From assembly GCA_963741625.1 (NCBI GenBank), contig CAVUIT010000009.1, forward strand, positions 310,001 through 374,000: a DNA stretch of 64,000 nt, given 5' to 3'. Below, in pieces: positions 1 to 9,112 of this stretch (its first letter is position 1; the number at the start of each line of letters is the position of its first letter). Source of the stretch: CAWBBA01 sp963741625 (GTDB taxonomy: Bacteria; Desulfobacterota; Desulfomonilia; Desulfomonilales; Desulfomonilaceae). The position numbers and the translations under genes are program-made. The notes under the pieces were generated by a model. It had not been told where the DNA came from, ran no database searches, and saw nothing but the letters and a program-made list of their open reading frames with translations.

Positions 1-14
1 TTGCTTTTGCCCCT

Positions 15-132
<118 letters not shown>

Positions 133-141
133 TCACAATAC

Positions 142-180
142 AAAAACCCCTGTTCCACCTTGGAGTAGGGGTTTTCTTTA
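142..180 (+). terminator. rRNA operon terminator
   Basis: An inverted repeat AAAACCCCT / AGGGGTTTT (about 143-151 and 167-175) is followed by a T-rich tract, starting about 10 bases after the 5S gene. This is a canonical intrinsic terminator for the rRNA operon. Confidence 0.85.
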
Positions 181-399
181 TTCTGGAGAAACGGCCTTGA
201 CATCCTGCTCTCCATGAGTAGTCTGAAACCCCTGTGTCATACGGATTCGCTTTCAAGCTGTGAAGGCAACGCCGGTCCTTGGTAGGGGCAGACCTGTCTG
301 CCCGCCCTTTGGGCGCGTCCCGCGAGAGTGCGCCCTTACTACGTTACTTCCTTGAACGCGAAGAGATATTACTCACCGATGCAAGCTATTGGAGGATTT

Positions 400-858
400 A
401 TGGCTGGTGTATTGATCGGACCAGGTGATGATGTTGAGGCATGGTGCACTCGATGCCGAATGAACCTGAACCACAGGGTCATTGCAGTGGTTGGAAATAA
501 TATCCAGAGAGTTGTCTGCCTGACTTGCGGCTCCCAGCACAAGTTTTACCCGCCAAAGAATCAGGAACCCGAGGATAAAGAGGAGCGAGTGGAAAGGAGA
601 CCTCAACCCGACAAAACCCGGAAGCCCGCGAGCAGAGCTGCAAACAAAGCTTACGGGGAATGGACCACATTCATGAAAAATATGCCGCCTGGCACTACGG
701 CGAAACTCTATAACATATCGGAATCATATCAACCTTCGGAATACGTAGAGCACCCTCTCTTTGGAACTGGGCGAGTACTCGAGATTGTGGGGGCAGAAAA
801 GATTCAGGTTATCTTCAAAGAGGGGCGGAAGATCCTTATTTGTAATAGGCGGAATTAG
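400..858 (+). CDS. Zinc-ribbon protein with C-terminal Tudor/SH3-like segment
   Basis: Unrecognised protein of about 152 residues. Near the N terminus it has two cysteine pairs, CTRC and CLTC, about 29 residues apart: a zinc ribbon. The middle is rich in charged residues and Pro and is probably disordered. The C terminus has the pattern HPLFGTGRVLEIVG...VIFKEGRKIL, which resembles the small beta-barrel found at the end of UvrD/PcrA helicases and in some RNA-polymerase-associated proteins. The start at 400 is chosen over an ATG at 328 because GGAGGA at 391-396 lies just before it. A nucleic-acid-associated role is an inference; the gene has no operon partner. Confidence 0.7.
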   Translation: MAGVLIGPGDDVEAWCTRCRMNLNHRVIAVVGNNIQRVVCLTCGSQHKFYPPKNQEPEDKEERVERRPQPDKTRKPASRAANKAYGEWTTFMKNMPPGTTAKLYNISESYQPSEYVEHPLFGTGRVLEIVGAEKIQVIFKEGRKILICNRRN

Positions 859-1062
859 TTAGGAATTAGGGCTGGAATCGGCCCTGAAGTGGTTGCCGGA
901 ATAAGTGCCCGATTGCCAATAACGATCTCTGCAAATTGGTACGCGCCTGCCTCCGTGCCGGCGAACCCCGTTCAGGCCGGCAAGGTCGCTGCCCCCTACC
1001 GATCTTTCGGAAAGGGACTTTTGGGTAAGGTCAATACTTAAAGCCACGGCCGCATTCGCGGC
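859..1062. repeat. Intergenic GC-rich palindromes between convergent genes
   Basis: This spacer between convergent genes has no credible ORF. It holds GCCGGC-containing inverted segments (about 955-1000) like those in several other spacers of this window (around 280, 15100, 22190 and 61510). A small hairpin GGCCGC-ATTC-GCGGCC at 1048-1063 touches the stop codon of the left-facing ATPase gene and could help termination. Confidence 0.4.
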
Positions 1063-2568
1063 CTAATTCCCACCAGCTCTCTGGGCTCGGTTGAACGCCC
1101 AACGTTCGAGCGTTTTGATTTGCTCTTTCATAGTCGTTGAAAGCGGCACGATGTTCTCCAGAGCGATATAGAGATCATTCTGGTTCACCTCCCGGCTCTC
1201 GCTGAAGGCTCTGAAGACTGCGCTGAGCACGCCCTGCTCGATTTCGGCGCCATTGAAGCCGTCTGTTACTTTAACCAGCGGCGCGTAATCAAATCTGTTG
1301 ATCGGGATATCCCTTTTTGCAAGATGAATTCGGATTATTTCCATCCGGTCGTTGTCCGATGGCAATTCAACATAGAATAGTTCGTCAAACCGGCCTTTGC
1401 GGAGGATTTCAGGGGGGAGCAACTCGATATTGTTGGCCGTAGCTCCAATAAATACCGGCGCTGTCTTCTCCTGCATCCAAGTGAGAAACGAAGCAAGAAT
1501 ACGAGATGCGGCTCCACCGAGGGTTTTCTGACCTGCGTTGGCGATCCCCGCCTCGATCTCGTCTATCCACAGGACGCACGGCGATGACGCTTCGGAAATT
1601 TTTATGACCTTACGCAAACACTCTTCGGGGGTACCCTGTAATCCGTCGTAGATTCTCCCCATGTCGAGCCGCAGGAGTGGCAAATGCCAAAACGCTGAAA
1701 TGGCTTTGACGCATAAGCTCTTTCCGCATCCGCTTATTCCCATGAGCAGGACGCCTTTAGGCAAACTGAGCCCATAATCCCGCGCTCTCTTGGAAAAGAT
1801 GTCCTGCCGCAGTGTCAGCCACTTCTTGAGATTGGTGAATCCTCCCAGGTGGTCGAACTCCATAGGCTGAGAAAAAAGTTCCAGGAGACCGCTCTTCCTG
1901 ACGATTTGCCTCTTCTCTTCCATCAGCACGTCGATATCGCTAAGATTCAGCACCTGTTTGCCGGATAGCGTCTTGCGGAAAGCCTGCATGACCTGCTGAC
2001 TTGTAAGACCCGCGCCCGCTTTCAAGAATTGATCTCTGATCTCATCGGTTAACGACTGTTGAAGACTCTCCCGGTTTTTCTCCCTCGAGATAACGTGGTT
2101 GAGTAGTCTCTCGACCTCTTCCAGCTTTGGGAGAGGCACATCCACCAGCACAATGTCGCTCGTGATTTCAGGAGGAATTTCTAGAATAGGGGACAGCATA
2201 AAAATAGTCTTGTACCCATTCTCGACCTTCTTTGCCGCATCCTTGAGCTTGCGGATCACCGGCGGATTTTCCCTCAGAAACACGTGAATATCATGAAGAA
2301 TGAGAAAAGCGGTTTCCTGAAGGTTCATAAACCAATCCAATGCACCCATGATTGAGGGGTTTGGGACCACAGCCTCATCATCCAGAGTCACACCTGTGGT
2401 GCATGACCAGACGTACACTCGGAATGCAGGTTTGAAAGCCGATGCCAAAGCCTTGATCTCTGCCTCGACTCGGCGGTCCTCGTCCGACACCAGATAGAGT
2501 AAGGAAGTTCTTGCAACCACCATGTCTCTGAGAACGGACCGAAGTCCTTGAACCTCTTTTTCAGGCAT
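1063..2568 (-). CDS. AAA+ ATPase, Ycf46-like
   Basis: Predicted AAA+ ATPase of 501 residues. The N-terminal half (about 1-200) has the Ycf46 layout, including an older P-loop-like fold without a Walker A motif. The C-terminal AAA module has Walker A GISGCGKS (about residue 270), Walker B VLWIDEIE (about 330) and sensor and arginine-finger segments (FIGATANN, RKGRFDE). No zinc-protease domain follows, so it is not FtsH. Homologues occur in cyanobacteria, plastids and many bacteria, where they are linked to CO2 uptake or stress in some species; the substrate here is unknown. The ATG is preceded by AAGGAAG. It stands alone, facing left, with about 230 bp of AT-rich upstream DNA. Confidence 0.85.
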   Translation of the reverse strand: MPEKEVQGLRSVLRDMVVARTSLLYLVSDEDRRVEAEIKALASAFKPAFRVYVWSCTTGVTLDDEAVVPNPSIMGALDWFMNLQETAFLILHDIHVFLRENPPVIRKLKDAAKKVENGYKTIFMLSPILEIPPEITSDIVLVDVPLPKLEEVERLLNHVISREKNRESLQQSLTDEIRDQFLKAGAGLTSQQVMQAFRKTLSGKQVLNLSDIDVLMEEKRQIVRKSGLLELFSQPMEFDHLGGFTNLKKWLTLRQDIFSKRARDYGLSLPKGVLLMGISGCGKSLCVKAISAFWHLPLLRLDMGRIYDGLQGTPEECLRKVIKISEASSPCVLWIDEIEAGIANAGQKTLGGAASRILASFLTWMQEKTAPVFIGATANNIELLPPEILRKGRFDELFYVELPSDNDRMEIIRIHLAKRDIPINRFDYAPLVKVTDGFNGAEIEQGVLSAVFRAFSESREVNQNDLYIALENIVPLSTTMKEQIKTLERWAFNRAQRAGGN

Positions 2569-2801
2569 TTTTCTTCCTTTTTGAGCTGCGGTTCACAACC
2601 GTATCTTGCAGGAATGCGCTACGCGCAAAGATTCTCGGTGCTGATATTATTACATAATAAAGTAGGTATTCAATATGTCAAATAATCTGAATTCCGCCAG
2701 GTAGCCGTTGGCCATCGAGCAGCCGACCAACAGCCTTGTTGACGAATTTCTTTCGACAGTGGATCAACTTGACTGGTGATATGTCAGCATCAAATCTTGT
2801 G

Positions 2802-3506
2802 TCAAATTCCCAGGTAGGCTTCTTTGACGTGATCGTTGTTCAGGAATTCTTGGCCGGTACCCGAAAGCGTAATACGGCCGTTCTCCAACACGTAGGCGCG
2901 ATCGCACATTGCCAATGTATGCTTTACGTTTTGCTCAACGAGGAGCACGGTCACACCTTCTTTGTTTACCATCTCTACCATCTTGAAGATTTCCATTACC
3001 AGAATGGGGGCCAGTCCAAGGGAGGGCTCGTCGAACATCAATAACTTCGGCAGAGACATGAGTCCTCTGCCTATAGCGAGCATCTGCTGTTCGCCACCCG
3101 ACAGAGTTCCCGCCGCCTGTTTGCGCCTTTCTTCGAGACGTGGAAAGAGCTGATAGATCCGGGCCATGGTCTCGTTGCGTTTGGCTTTGGCTTCTCGGGT
3201 CAATGAACCGACAATCAGGTTCTCCTCTACGCTCATCTCCGGGAAAAGGCGACGCCCTTCCGGCACATGGGCCAAACCGAATTCGATGATCTTATGAGGA
3301 GGAATTTCGTCGAGCCGCGTTCCCTCGAAGGTCACCGTGCCATTGCCAGGTGTAAGAAGGGAAGAGATCGTCTTCAGGATGGTGGATTTTCCAGCTCCGT
3401 TCGCGCCCAAAAGCACAACGATTTCGCCCTGCCGGACCTCGAAGGAGACATCCCACAGAACCTGAAGATCACCGTAAGACACATTGAGATGCTCAGCTTT
3501 GAGCAC
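2802..3506 (-). CDS. livF: Branched-chain amino acid ABC transporter, ATP-binding protein LivF
   Basis: ATPase subunit of a LIV-type (HAAT family) importer, 234 residues, normal length. Walker A GANGAGKST lies near residue 35, the ABC signature LSGGEQQML near 138 and Walker B LLMFDEPSLGLAP near 157; the last is diagnostic of LivF. It is the last gene of livKHMGF and overlaps livG by 14 bases, indicating coupled translation. The substrate could be leucine-type amino acids, but this transporter class also carries amides, urea and organic acids, so the cargo is not fixed by sequence. Confidence 0.93.
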   Translation of the reverse strand: MLKAEHLNVSYGDLQVLWDVSFEVRQGEIVVLLGANGAGKSTILKTISSLLTPGNGTVTFEGTRLDEIPPHKIIEFGLAHVPEGRRLFPEMSVEENLIVGSLTREAKAKRNETMARIYQLFPRLEERRKQAAGTLSGGEQQMLAIGRGLMSLPKLLMFDEPSLGLAPILVMEIFKMVEMVNKEGVTVLLVEQNVKHTLAMCDRAYVLENGRITLSGTGQEFLNNDHVKEAYLGI

Positions 3507-4221
3507 TGTAATCTTCTCCCAGATAGGCTGCTATGACACTATGATTAGAAGCCACTTCTTCCGGGCTCCCTTCGGCAATGACCATTCCGTGGTTGATTGC
3601 CAGAATCTTGTCGGAAATTGTCATTATCACCTTCATGATGTGCTCTACAATTATGATGGTGACACCGGACTCACGAATTTTTTTGATTAAGTCTATAGCC
3701 CCTTCGACTTCGGAAGGATTTAGGCCGGCAGCCGTTTCATCCAGCAGCAGCAGCTTGGGTTTGGTAGCCAGCGCCCTGGCAATTTCCAGTCTCTTGCGGG
3801 AAGCTATGGGTAGGCTCTTGGCCAATTTGTCTTGGTAAAGCGTCAGCTCGCAGAATTCGATGGTTGCTTTGGCCTCTTCCACCGCCTCGGCTTTGCTGTC
3901 AGCATGAAGAAACGCTGAAGCAATGACATTATCGAGCACGGTCATTCTCTTCAGGGGTTTCACCACCTGAAAGGTACGACCCACGCCACGGCGGCAAATC
4001 TGATACGTTTTAAGCCCCGAAATCCTCTTCCCTTCGAATTGTATCGAGCCTTTGGTCAACGGAAAATAGGCGTTGATCAGATTGAAAATAGTGGTTTTGC
4101 CCGACCCGTTGGGGCCGATCAGTCCATATATTTGCCCCTGCTCCACCTTAAAGCTGACGCCGTTGACCGCAGCGAGCCCTCCGAAAAATTTGGTTATTCC
4201 CCTGGCTTCAAAGTAGGCCAT
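3493..4221 (-). CDS. livG: Branched-chain amino acid ABC transporter, ATP-binding protein LivG
   Basis: Second ATPase of the importer, 242 residues. Walker A GPNGSGKTT is near residue 36 and Walker B LLLLDETAAGLNPSE near 160. The AAGLNP extension after Walker B marks LivG. In place of the usual LSGGQ signature it has KSLPIASRKRLEIARA, a common variation in this subfamily. It lies 9 bases downstream of livM and pairs with LivF as a heterodimer on the cytoplasmic face. Confidence 0.93.
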   Translation of the reverse strand: MAYFEARGITKFFGGLAAVNGVSFKVEQGQIYGLIGPNGSGKTTIFNLINAYFPLTKGSIQFEGKRISGLKTYQICRRGVGRTFQVVKPLKRMTVLDNVIASAFLHADSKAEAVEEAKATIEFCELTLYQDKLAKSLPIASRKRLEIARALATKPKLLLLDETAAGLNPSEVEGAIDLIKKIRESGVTIIIVEHIMKVIMTISDKILAINHGMVIAEGSPEEVASNHSVIAAYLGEDYSAQS

Positions 4222-4230
4222 GTAACCGCC

Positions 4231-5238
4231 TCAGGCTGTTTCTCGTTTCCGGAACAGTATAGTTTTCTTTACACGCAGCCAGTCACCCACTACCCCGTTG
4301 GGCAGGTAGAGAATGACCAGGACCACGAGCAAGCCGAAAGTCAACACGTGGGCTTCGCTCACGTACTTGGTGACCGTTGTCATGAAGTGCCAACCGGTAA
4401 TTTTCGTGAACCAGGCCAGAAAACCGAACCCGCCTGTCCGGATCAACTCCTGGACAAGCACCATAATAAACGCTCCCACGGCCGGGCCGTACACGGTACT
4501 GACCCCGCCCACTATGCCGACGAGGATTGCCATAATGGAGACGTCGTGCAGGGAAAACACGACTTTTGGGTCGATGAATCCCATGTAGTTGGTGTACAGG
4601 CCGCCGGCAAGGCCGATCAAGAGCGCTGCCAGGCTCAGGGAAACCATCCGATAGTAAAGGGTATTTATCCCCATGCTCTCTGCTGCGTCCGGATCTTCAC
4701 GGATGGAAACGAAATAGTACCCAAGGCGGGACCGCATTGCCACGTCCACAACAACTATGGACAGGACAGCTAGCGCCAGAGCTATGTAGTAGTACGGCAG
4801 CTTAGAGACCCAAGTCTGCATAACCAAAATGCCGACCATCCCTTCGGTCAACGACTCCCAGATGGTGGCAACATGCCGCATGATCTCGCCCAAGGCCAGA
4901 GTAACCAGGGCGAAGTAAGGGCCCCGCAGCCGAAAAGATATCCATCCAAAGGGCAAGGCCAGTATGACTGCTGCCACTCCGCCAAGAGGAAGCCCCCACC
5001 ACGCCGAAATATCCAGCTTATTGAGCAAGAGCGCGGCTGTATAGGCCCCTGTCCCGAAGAACGCCGCGGCGCCGAACAGTACCTGGCCGGTAAATCCTGA
5101 GATCAGGTTCCACCCCGACCCGATGGCTACCCACATCAATACCAGGATCATAAGATGTTGATAATAAGAATCCTGGATTGCCCAGGGAAAGGCAACCAAA
5201 ATCGCCAGTAATGTCACAGGGCCGCTGAATTGCTTCAT
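4231..5238 (-). CDS. livM: Branched-chain amino acid ABC transporter permease LivM
   Basis: Inner-membrane permease of 335 residues with about 9-10 hydrophobic segments and the family signature GLAGGLYTNYMGFIDP near residue 210. The segment FRLRGPYFALVTLALGEI near 105 is the conserved cytoplasmic loop that contacts the ATPases. It lies 6 bases after livH and pairs with LivH to form the translocation pore. Confidence 0.93.
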   Translation of the reverse strand: MKQFSGPVTLLAILVAFPWAIQDSYYQHLMILVLMWVAIGSGWNLISGFTGQVLFGAAAFFGTGAYTAALLLNKLDISAWWGLPLGGVAAVILALPFGWISFRLRGPYFALVTLALGEIMRHVATIWESLTEGMVGILVMQTWVSKLPYYYIALALAVLSIVVVDVAMRSRLGYYFVSIREDPDAAESMGINTLYYRMVSLSLAALLIGLAGGLYTNYMGFIDPKVVFSLHDVSIMAILVGIVGGVSTVYGPAVGAFIMVLVQELIRTGGFGFLAWFTKITGWHFMTTVTKYVSEAHVLTFGLLVVLVILYLPNGVVGDWLRVKKTILFRKRETA

Positions 5239-5244
5239 AGAGCC

Positions 5245-6121
5245 TTAAACCTTGGTGAGACGCTTGAATCCGCCCGGCAAAAAAAGCAGAACCAGGACGA
5301 AGATTATCAGGCCGATCAAGCCCTCAAATTCCATACCTATGTAGGTGGAGCCGAAGGCCTCGGCAAGCCCGAGGGTAACACCTCCTAATATCGCCCCCAC
5401 AGTGGAACCAAGCCCACCCAGTATGGTTATGACAAAGGCCTTCTGGGTAAACGGGCCTCCTATGTCGGGAAAGAGATAGTATATCGGCAGCAGCAGTGTC
5501 CCTGCCGCAGCAACCAGCCCCGAACCAATGCCCATGGTGATCACTTTGATCGTTCCTGCGTTGATACCCATTAGCTGAGCGGCTTCACCATCTTGCGCAA
5601 CCGCTCGAATGGAGCGCCCCAGGTCTGTCTTGATGAGGAAACCAAAAGAGCGCCAAGGTCAGCAGACAAGCGAAAACAAAAGCGACAGTCAGTGCCACCG
5701 AAAATGATATCCCGCCGATGAAGATCGCCTCGGTTGCATAGGAGGTCTTTACCGACAGATAATTCGACGAGAAGATGAACCGGATGATCTCCGTAAGAAC
5801 CATGCCGATGCCCACGGTCATCAGGACCTGGTTTTCGGGAAGGATGGTTTCCACTTTCATAAGGGGGTTAAGGAGGAACTTCTGGATGAGGACGCCCACC
5901 AGGAACAGGCTTGGCATGCTTATAAACAAGGTGATGTACGGATCGATACCAAGATAATGGAACAGCACGTAAGTGATGTACATGGCCAGCATCATCAACT
6001 GGCCGTGTGCCAAGTTAATGATACCCATGACTCCCATGATCAAGGTCATGCCGATCCCGATAAGGGCGTAGAGCCCGCCCTTGAGGATGCCCGCGACCAA
6101 TGTTTGCAGAAATACGTCCAT
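5245..6121 (-). CDS. livH: Branched-chain amino acid ABC transporter permease LivH (frameshifted)
   Basis: Partner permease of LivM. The N-terminal part (5585-6121) has the hallmark GGLYALIGIGMTLIMGVMGI and NLAHGQLMMLAMY. The C-terminal part (from about 5640 down to 5245) lies in another frame and resumes with FLIKTDLGRSIRAVAQD and MGIN, exactly where the family sequence should continue. One extra base near 5639-5641 (an AAA run on the + strand) explains the break; removing it gives one protein of about 291 residues, the normal LivH length. Either a sequencing error or a recent mutation; the intact neighbours favour error. Confidence 0.85.
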
Positions 6122-6367
6122 CTGGAACTCAACTATGTAGCGTTGAATAAATGCATGCTACGGACAAACGTTGTCCCCGCATTTGAAACTCGCACAATGA
6201 GATAGCAGCGACAAGCCCTTGACTCCTGCACGCAACTGGGTTCTTGGTCGTCCAACGGCCAACGGAGCTACGGCAGGCAACGTCTGAGTGTTACCGATTC
6301 CGGTCTTAACAGCCAGACGAGAATCGGAGTGCAATCCGACCGACATAGAAAAGTCTTATAAAACCTA

Positions 6368-7567
6368 CTACTTGGACCAAGGTGGCACCGGAAATACATA
6401 AGGCTTTGTGGCCACATCTTTGGGCCATACAGTCTCCAGTTCCCCTTTTTGCCATTGCATCACATAGGTAGGCAGAGAGTTTTGCTGTTTCTTGTTGCCG
6501 TACGATACGAATTTTACCGGGCCAAAAGCAGTCTTCATGTCCGTAGCGACCAACGCCTCGCGCACAGCAGCAGGAGTCGGCTCTTTGGCGCGCTTCAGGG
6601 CGTCGGCCACGACATAAATTGACGCGTATGCTTCGGCCCCATGATACTCTGTGGGAGTGCCGAATTTCGCCAAATATTTGTCAAAGTACTCTTTTGCGCC
6701 GGGGTAAGGAACCTTCGGCCCCCATAGATCCGCGGAAAACACGTTTTCCGAGGCCTCTCCTGCGTTCTTGGCGAATCCAGGAAGGGTAAATCCCGCGCCG
6801 CCACCCACGAAGAGTTTGGGGTTCAAGTCTAATTCTTTGGCTTGTCGCATGAGCAGGGATGCATCCATCACGTATGAGATCATGTAAACAAAATCTGGTT
6901 TGGCCGCTTTTACGTTTGTAAGCAAAGGCTTGAAGTCCACTGCGCCATGCTCGTAACCTTCCTTCATTAAGACCTTGATCCCCATGGCTTCGCAAGTTTT
7001 GACGAATTCTTTTGAACCTGATTGGCCGAACAGGCTGTTCTCATAGAGTATTGCCACAGTCTGAGGCTTAACCACCTCTTTCAAGAAGCTCTGCACAGCC
7101 TTGGGATACTCACTGACCGGAGGGTTGATCCGAAATACGTAATCCCACCCCTTTTCCGTGATGTTGTCCGCGGAACCTGTTGTCACCATGAATGGGACTT
7201 TGCGCTGCTGCGCTACTGCACAGATGGCGTAAGTCACTGAAGAAGAGTATCCACCGGTAAGGCAGATCACATTGTCCCGGGAGATCAGCTTTTCGACAGC
7301 AGAGCGACCCACATCGGGCTTTCCCGTGTCATCCTCAATGAGGAGTTCGATCTGCTTCCCATTTACGCCGCCTGCTTTGTTGATTTCTTCAAGCCCCATG
7401 AGAAACGAGTTCTTCTCTATTTCGCCGAACTGGGCTTGCTCGCCGGTTAGAGGGAGCACCACACCCACTTTAATTGGTCCAGCCGCAGGCTCCGCAGCCA
7501 GAGCCGGTCCCCAGCCCATGAATGCGACAACCAGAACCGCCACCAAGCAAGACGCGATACTTTTCAT
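6368..7567 (-). CDS. livK: LIV-type ABC transporter substrate-binding protein
   Basis: Periplasmic binding protein (Peripla_BP_6 family), 399 residues. A Sec signal peptide at 1-24 ends in GPALAAEP. The mature N terminus reads IKVGVVLPLTGEQAQFGE, followed by GGVNGKQIELLIEDD, both typical of LivK/LivJ-like proteins. AAGGAG precedes the ATG. It is first in the operon and separated from livH by 246 bp, which may hold an attenuator or processing site for unequal expression. The proposed ligand (amino acid, amide or organic acid) cannot be read from the sequence. Confidence 0.9.
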   Translation of the reverse strand: MKSIASCLVAVLVVAFMGWGPALAAEPAAGPIKVGVVLPLTGEQAQFGEIEKNSFLMGLEEINKAGGVNGKQIELLIEDDTGKPDVGRSAVEKLISRDNVICLTGGYSSSVTYAICAVAQQRKVPFMVTTGSADNITEKGWDYVFRINPPVSEYPKAVQSFLKEVVKPQTVAILYENSLFGQSGSKEFVKTCEAMGIKVLMKEGYEHGAVDFKPLLTNVKAAKPDFVYMISYVMDASLLMRQAKELDLNPKLFVGGGAGFTLPGFAKNAGEASENVFSADLWGPKVPYPGAKEYFDKYLAKFGTPTEYHGAEAYASIYVVADALKRAKEPTPAAVREALVATDMKTAFGPVKFVSYGNKKQQNSLPTYVMQWQKGELETVWPKDVATKPYVFPVPPWSK

Positions 7568-7844
7568 TCCTGACTCCTTAATGTTGGAAAGGGCAATTGA
7601 GAGAAGAGACTACTGCCAGGCAGATTCTCAGACGGGCCTTCTTATGTCAAGCAAAAAGAAGAGCTTGAGTAATCGCTCGGTCACGGGCGGGGAAAGAGGA
7701 AGCCCTTATTGTGGCCTTTGTCTGCCCGTTCAAAATCTCCCGAAACCACCCATGCGGGTGCAAAGCTTTTCGTCTCCTTGAACTAGGGCCTCTTTACGGT
7801 TATAACCCTGAATCAGGCAATATGCTCCGGCGGGAGACAGCGAC

Positions 7845-8537
7845 ATGAGAAACAGTTCCTATTTTGTCATTCTATTTATCGTGGCCACGTTATTCTTGCC
7901 GGGTCACTGTTCCTGGGCCCTACCCCTCGAGCTTGAAAACCGCATTTCAGAGTCAACCCGCGTTCTCAAAGATATGATGGATGCGCCCGACGGGAGCATT
8001 CCGTCCGATCTTTTCAGGCGCAGTCGTGCTGTTGTCATTTTCCCTTCAGTAATCAAGGCGGGGCTCGGCGTTGGGGGTCAGTACGGCACAGGGGTTGTTC
8101 TCAGGCGGAATCCTTCCACTAGAAAGTGGGGGCCCCCCGCGTTCATCACTCTTGTCGGAGGCAGTTTCGGGTGGCAGGTGGGGGTTCAGGCCACGGATCT
8201 GGTGCTGCTGGTAATGAGCGATGTCAGCCTCCGAAGCCTTTTCCATGACAAATTTACAATAGGTGCGGATGCGTCCGTTGCCGCAGGCCCTATCGGCAGA
8301 GATGCGTCCGCATCGACTGATATTGCTTTGTCCGCGGGCATTCTTTCTTATTCCAGGGCCAAGGGGCTCTATGCCGGTGCCTCTCTGCAGGGGAGTGTCA
8401 TGCAGGCCGACTGGGAAGCCAATGAGAGATATTACGGATCAGACCTTCCCATAATTGACAGATTCTTCAAAGGAAAAGGCCCTATCTCGCCGACTGCCGG
8501 AAGGCTGATCGAACTCTTGAACAAATACAGCCGGTAA
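7845..8537 (+). CDS. SYLF (Ysc84-like) lipid-binding domain protein
   Basis: Secreted or periplasmic protein of 230 residues with a signal peptide (about 1-26, ending SWALP). The body matches the SYLF/DUF500 family: RSRAVVIFPSVIKAGLGVGG, GPPAFITLVGGSFGWQVGVQ, and GPIGRDASASTDI followed by ILSYSRAKGLYAGASLQG. Eukaryotic SYLF domains bind phosphoinositides and actin; the bacterial role is unclear, probably envelope lipid binding. The next gene starts 3 bases after its stop, so the two are likely co-transcribed. Confidence 0.85.
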   Translation: MRNSSYFVILFIVATLFLPGHCSWALPLELENRISESTRVLKDMMDAPDGSIPSDLFRRSRAVVIFPSVIKAGLGVGGQYGTGVVLRRNPSTRKWGPPAFITLVGGSFGWQVGVQATDLVLLVMSDVSLRSLFHDKFTIGADASVAAGPIGRDASASTDIALSAGILSYSRAKGLYAGASLQGSVMQADWEANERYYGSDLPIIDRFFKGKGPISPTAGRLIELLNKYSR

Positions 8538-8540
8538 CCC

Positions 8541-9086
8541 ATGACCCATCTGCCATGTGACACGTTCGATCAGAGTAGTCCCATGAAAAAGATAGGAACC
8601 ACTGACGTAGAGTTGACAGGCTATTTCCCCGGCGTGTTAGGCAAGATAACAGAGTTGCACGCAGTCTATTATCATGAGCACTGGGGATTTGATATATCGT
8701 TTGAAACACAAGTCGGCATGGAACTGTGCGAATTCATGAGAAGGTTCCGACAAGAAACCGATGGATTCTGGGCAGCGCTGGTCAACGGCAGCTTTGCAGG
8801 GGCTGTCGCTATAGATGGCAATCAGGAGGATGGAGAAGGAGCGAGGCTCCGTTGGTTCATAGTGGAGCCTAGTTTACAGGGCCTCGGAATTGGGAAGACG
8901 CTGATACGAACCGCTATTGAATTCTGCCGAAAAGCGGGGCACAAACAGGTATTTTTGTGGACTTTCAGGGGCCTGGATCCAGCCCGCCTTCTGTATGAGC
9001 GCGAGGGCTTTTGTCTTGCCGAGGAGCACAATGCGGAACAGTGGGGGGCCAGGATACAGGAGCAGAAATTTGTTCTGCCCTTATGA
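8541..9086 (+). CDS. GNAT family N-acetyltransferase
   Basis: Acetyl-CoA-dependent acetyltransferase of 181 residues. The GNAT core has RWFIVEPSLQGLGIGKTLI (motif A, with the Q-x-x-G-x-G/A acetyl-CoA loop, about residue 110) followed by LYEREGFCLAEE (motif B). The segment HAVYYHEHWGFDISFE near 35 matches GNAT domains often fused to MarR regulators, but no MarR part is present. An in-frame ATG at 8583 is an alternative start. Substrate unknown. It ends 26 bases before the convergent suyB. Confidence 0.8.
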   Translation: MTHLPCDTFDQSSPMKKIGTTDVELTGYFPGVLGKITELHAVYYHEHWGFDISFETQVGMELCEFMRRFRQETDGFWAALVNGSFAGAVAIDGNQEDGEGARLRWFIVEPSLQGLGIGKTLIRTAIEFCRKAGHKQVFLWTFRGLDPARLLYEREGFCLAEEHNAEQWGARIQEQKFVLPL

Positions 9087-9112
9087 ATTGTCGTTGAAAT
9101 GCTGTGGCTCCG

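Noticed and set aside
7272..7781. Right-facing ORF of 169 codons over livK
   Set aside because: Antisense to the well-supported binding-protein gene, with no family similarity.
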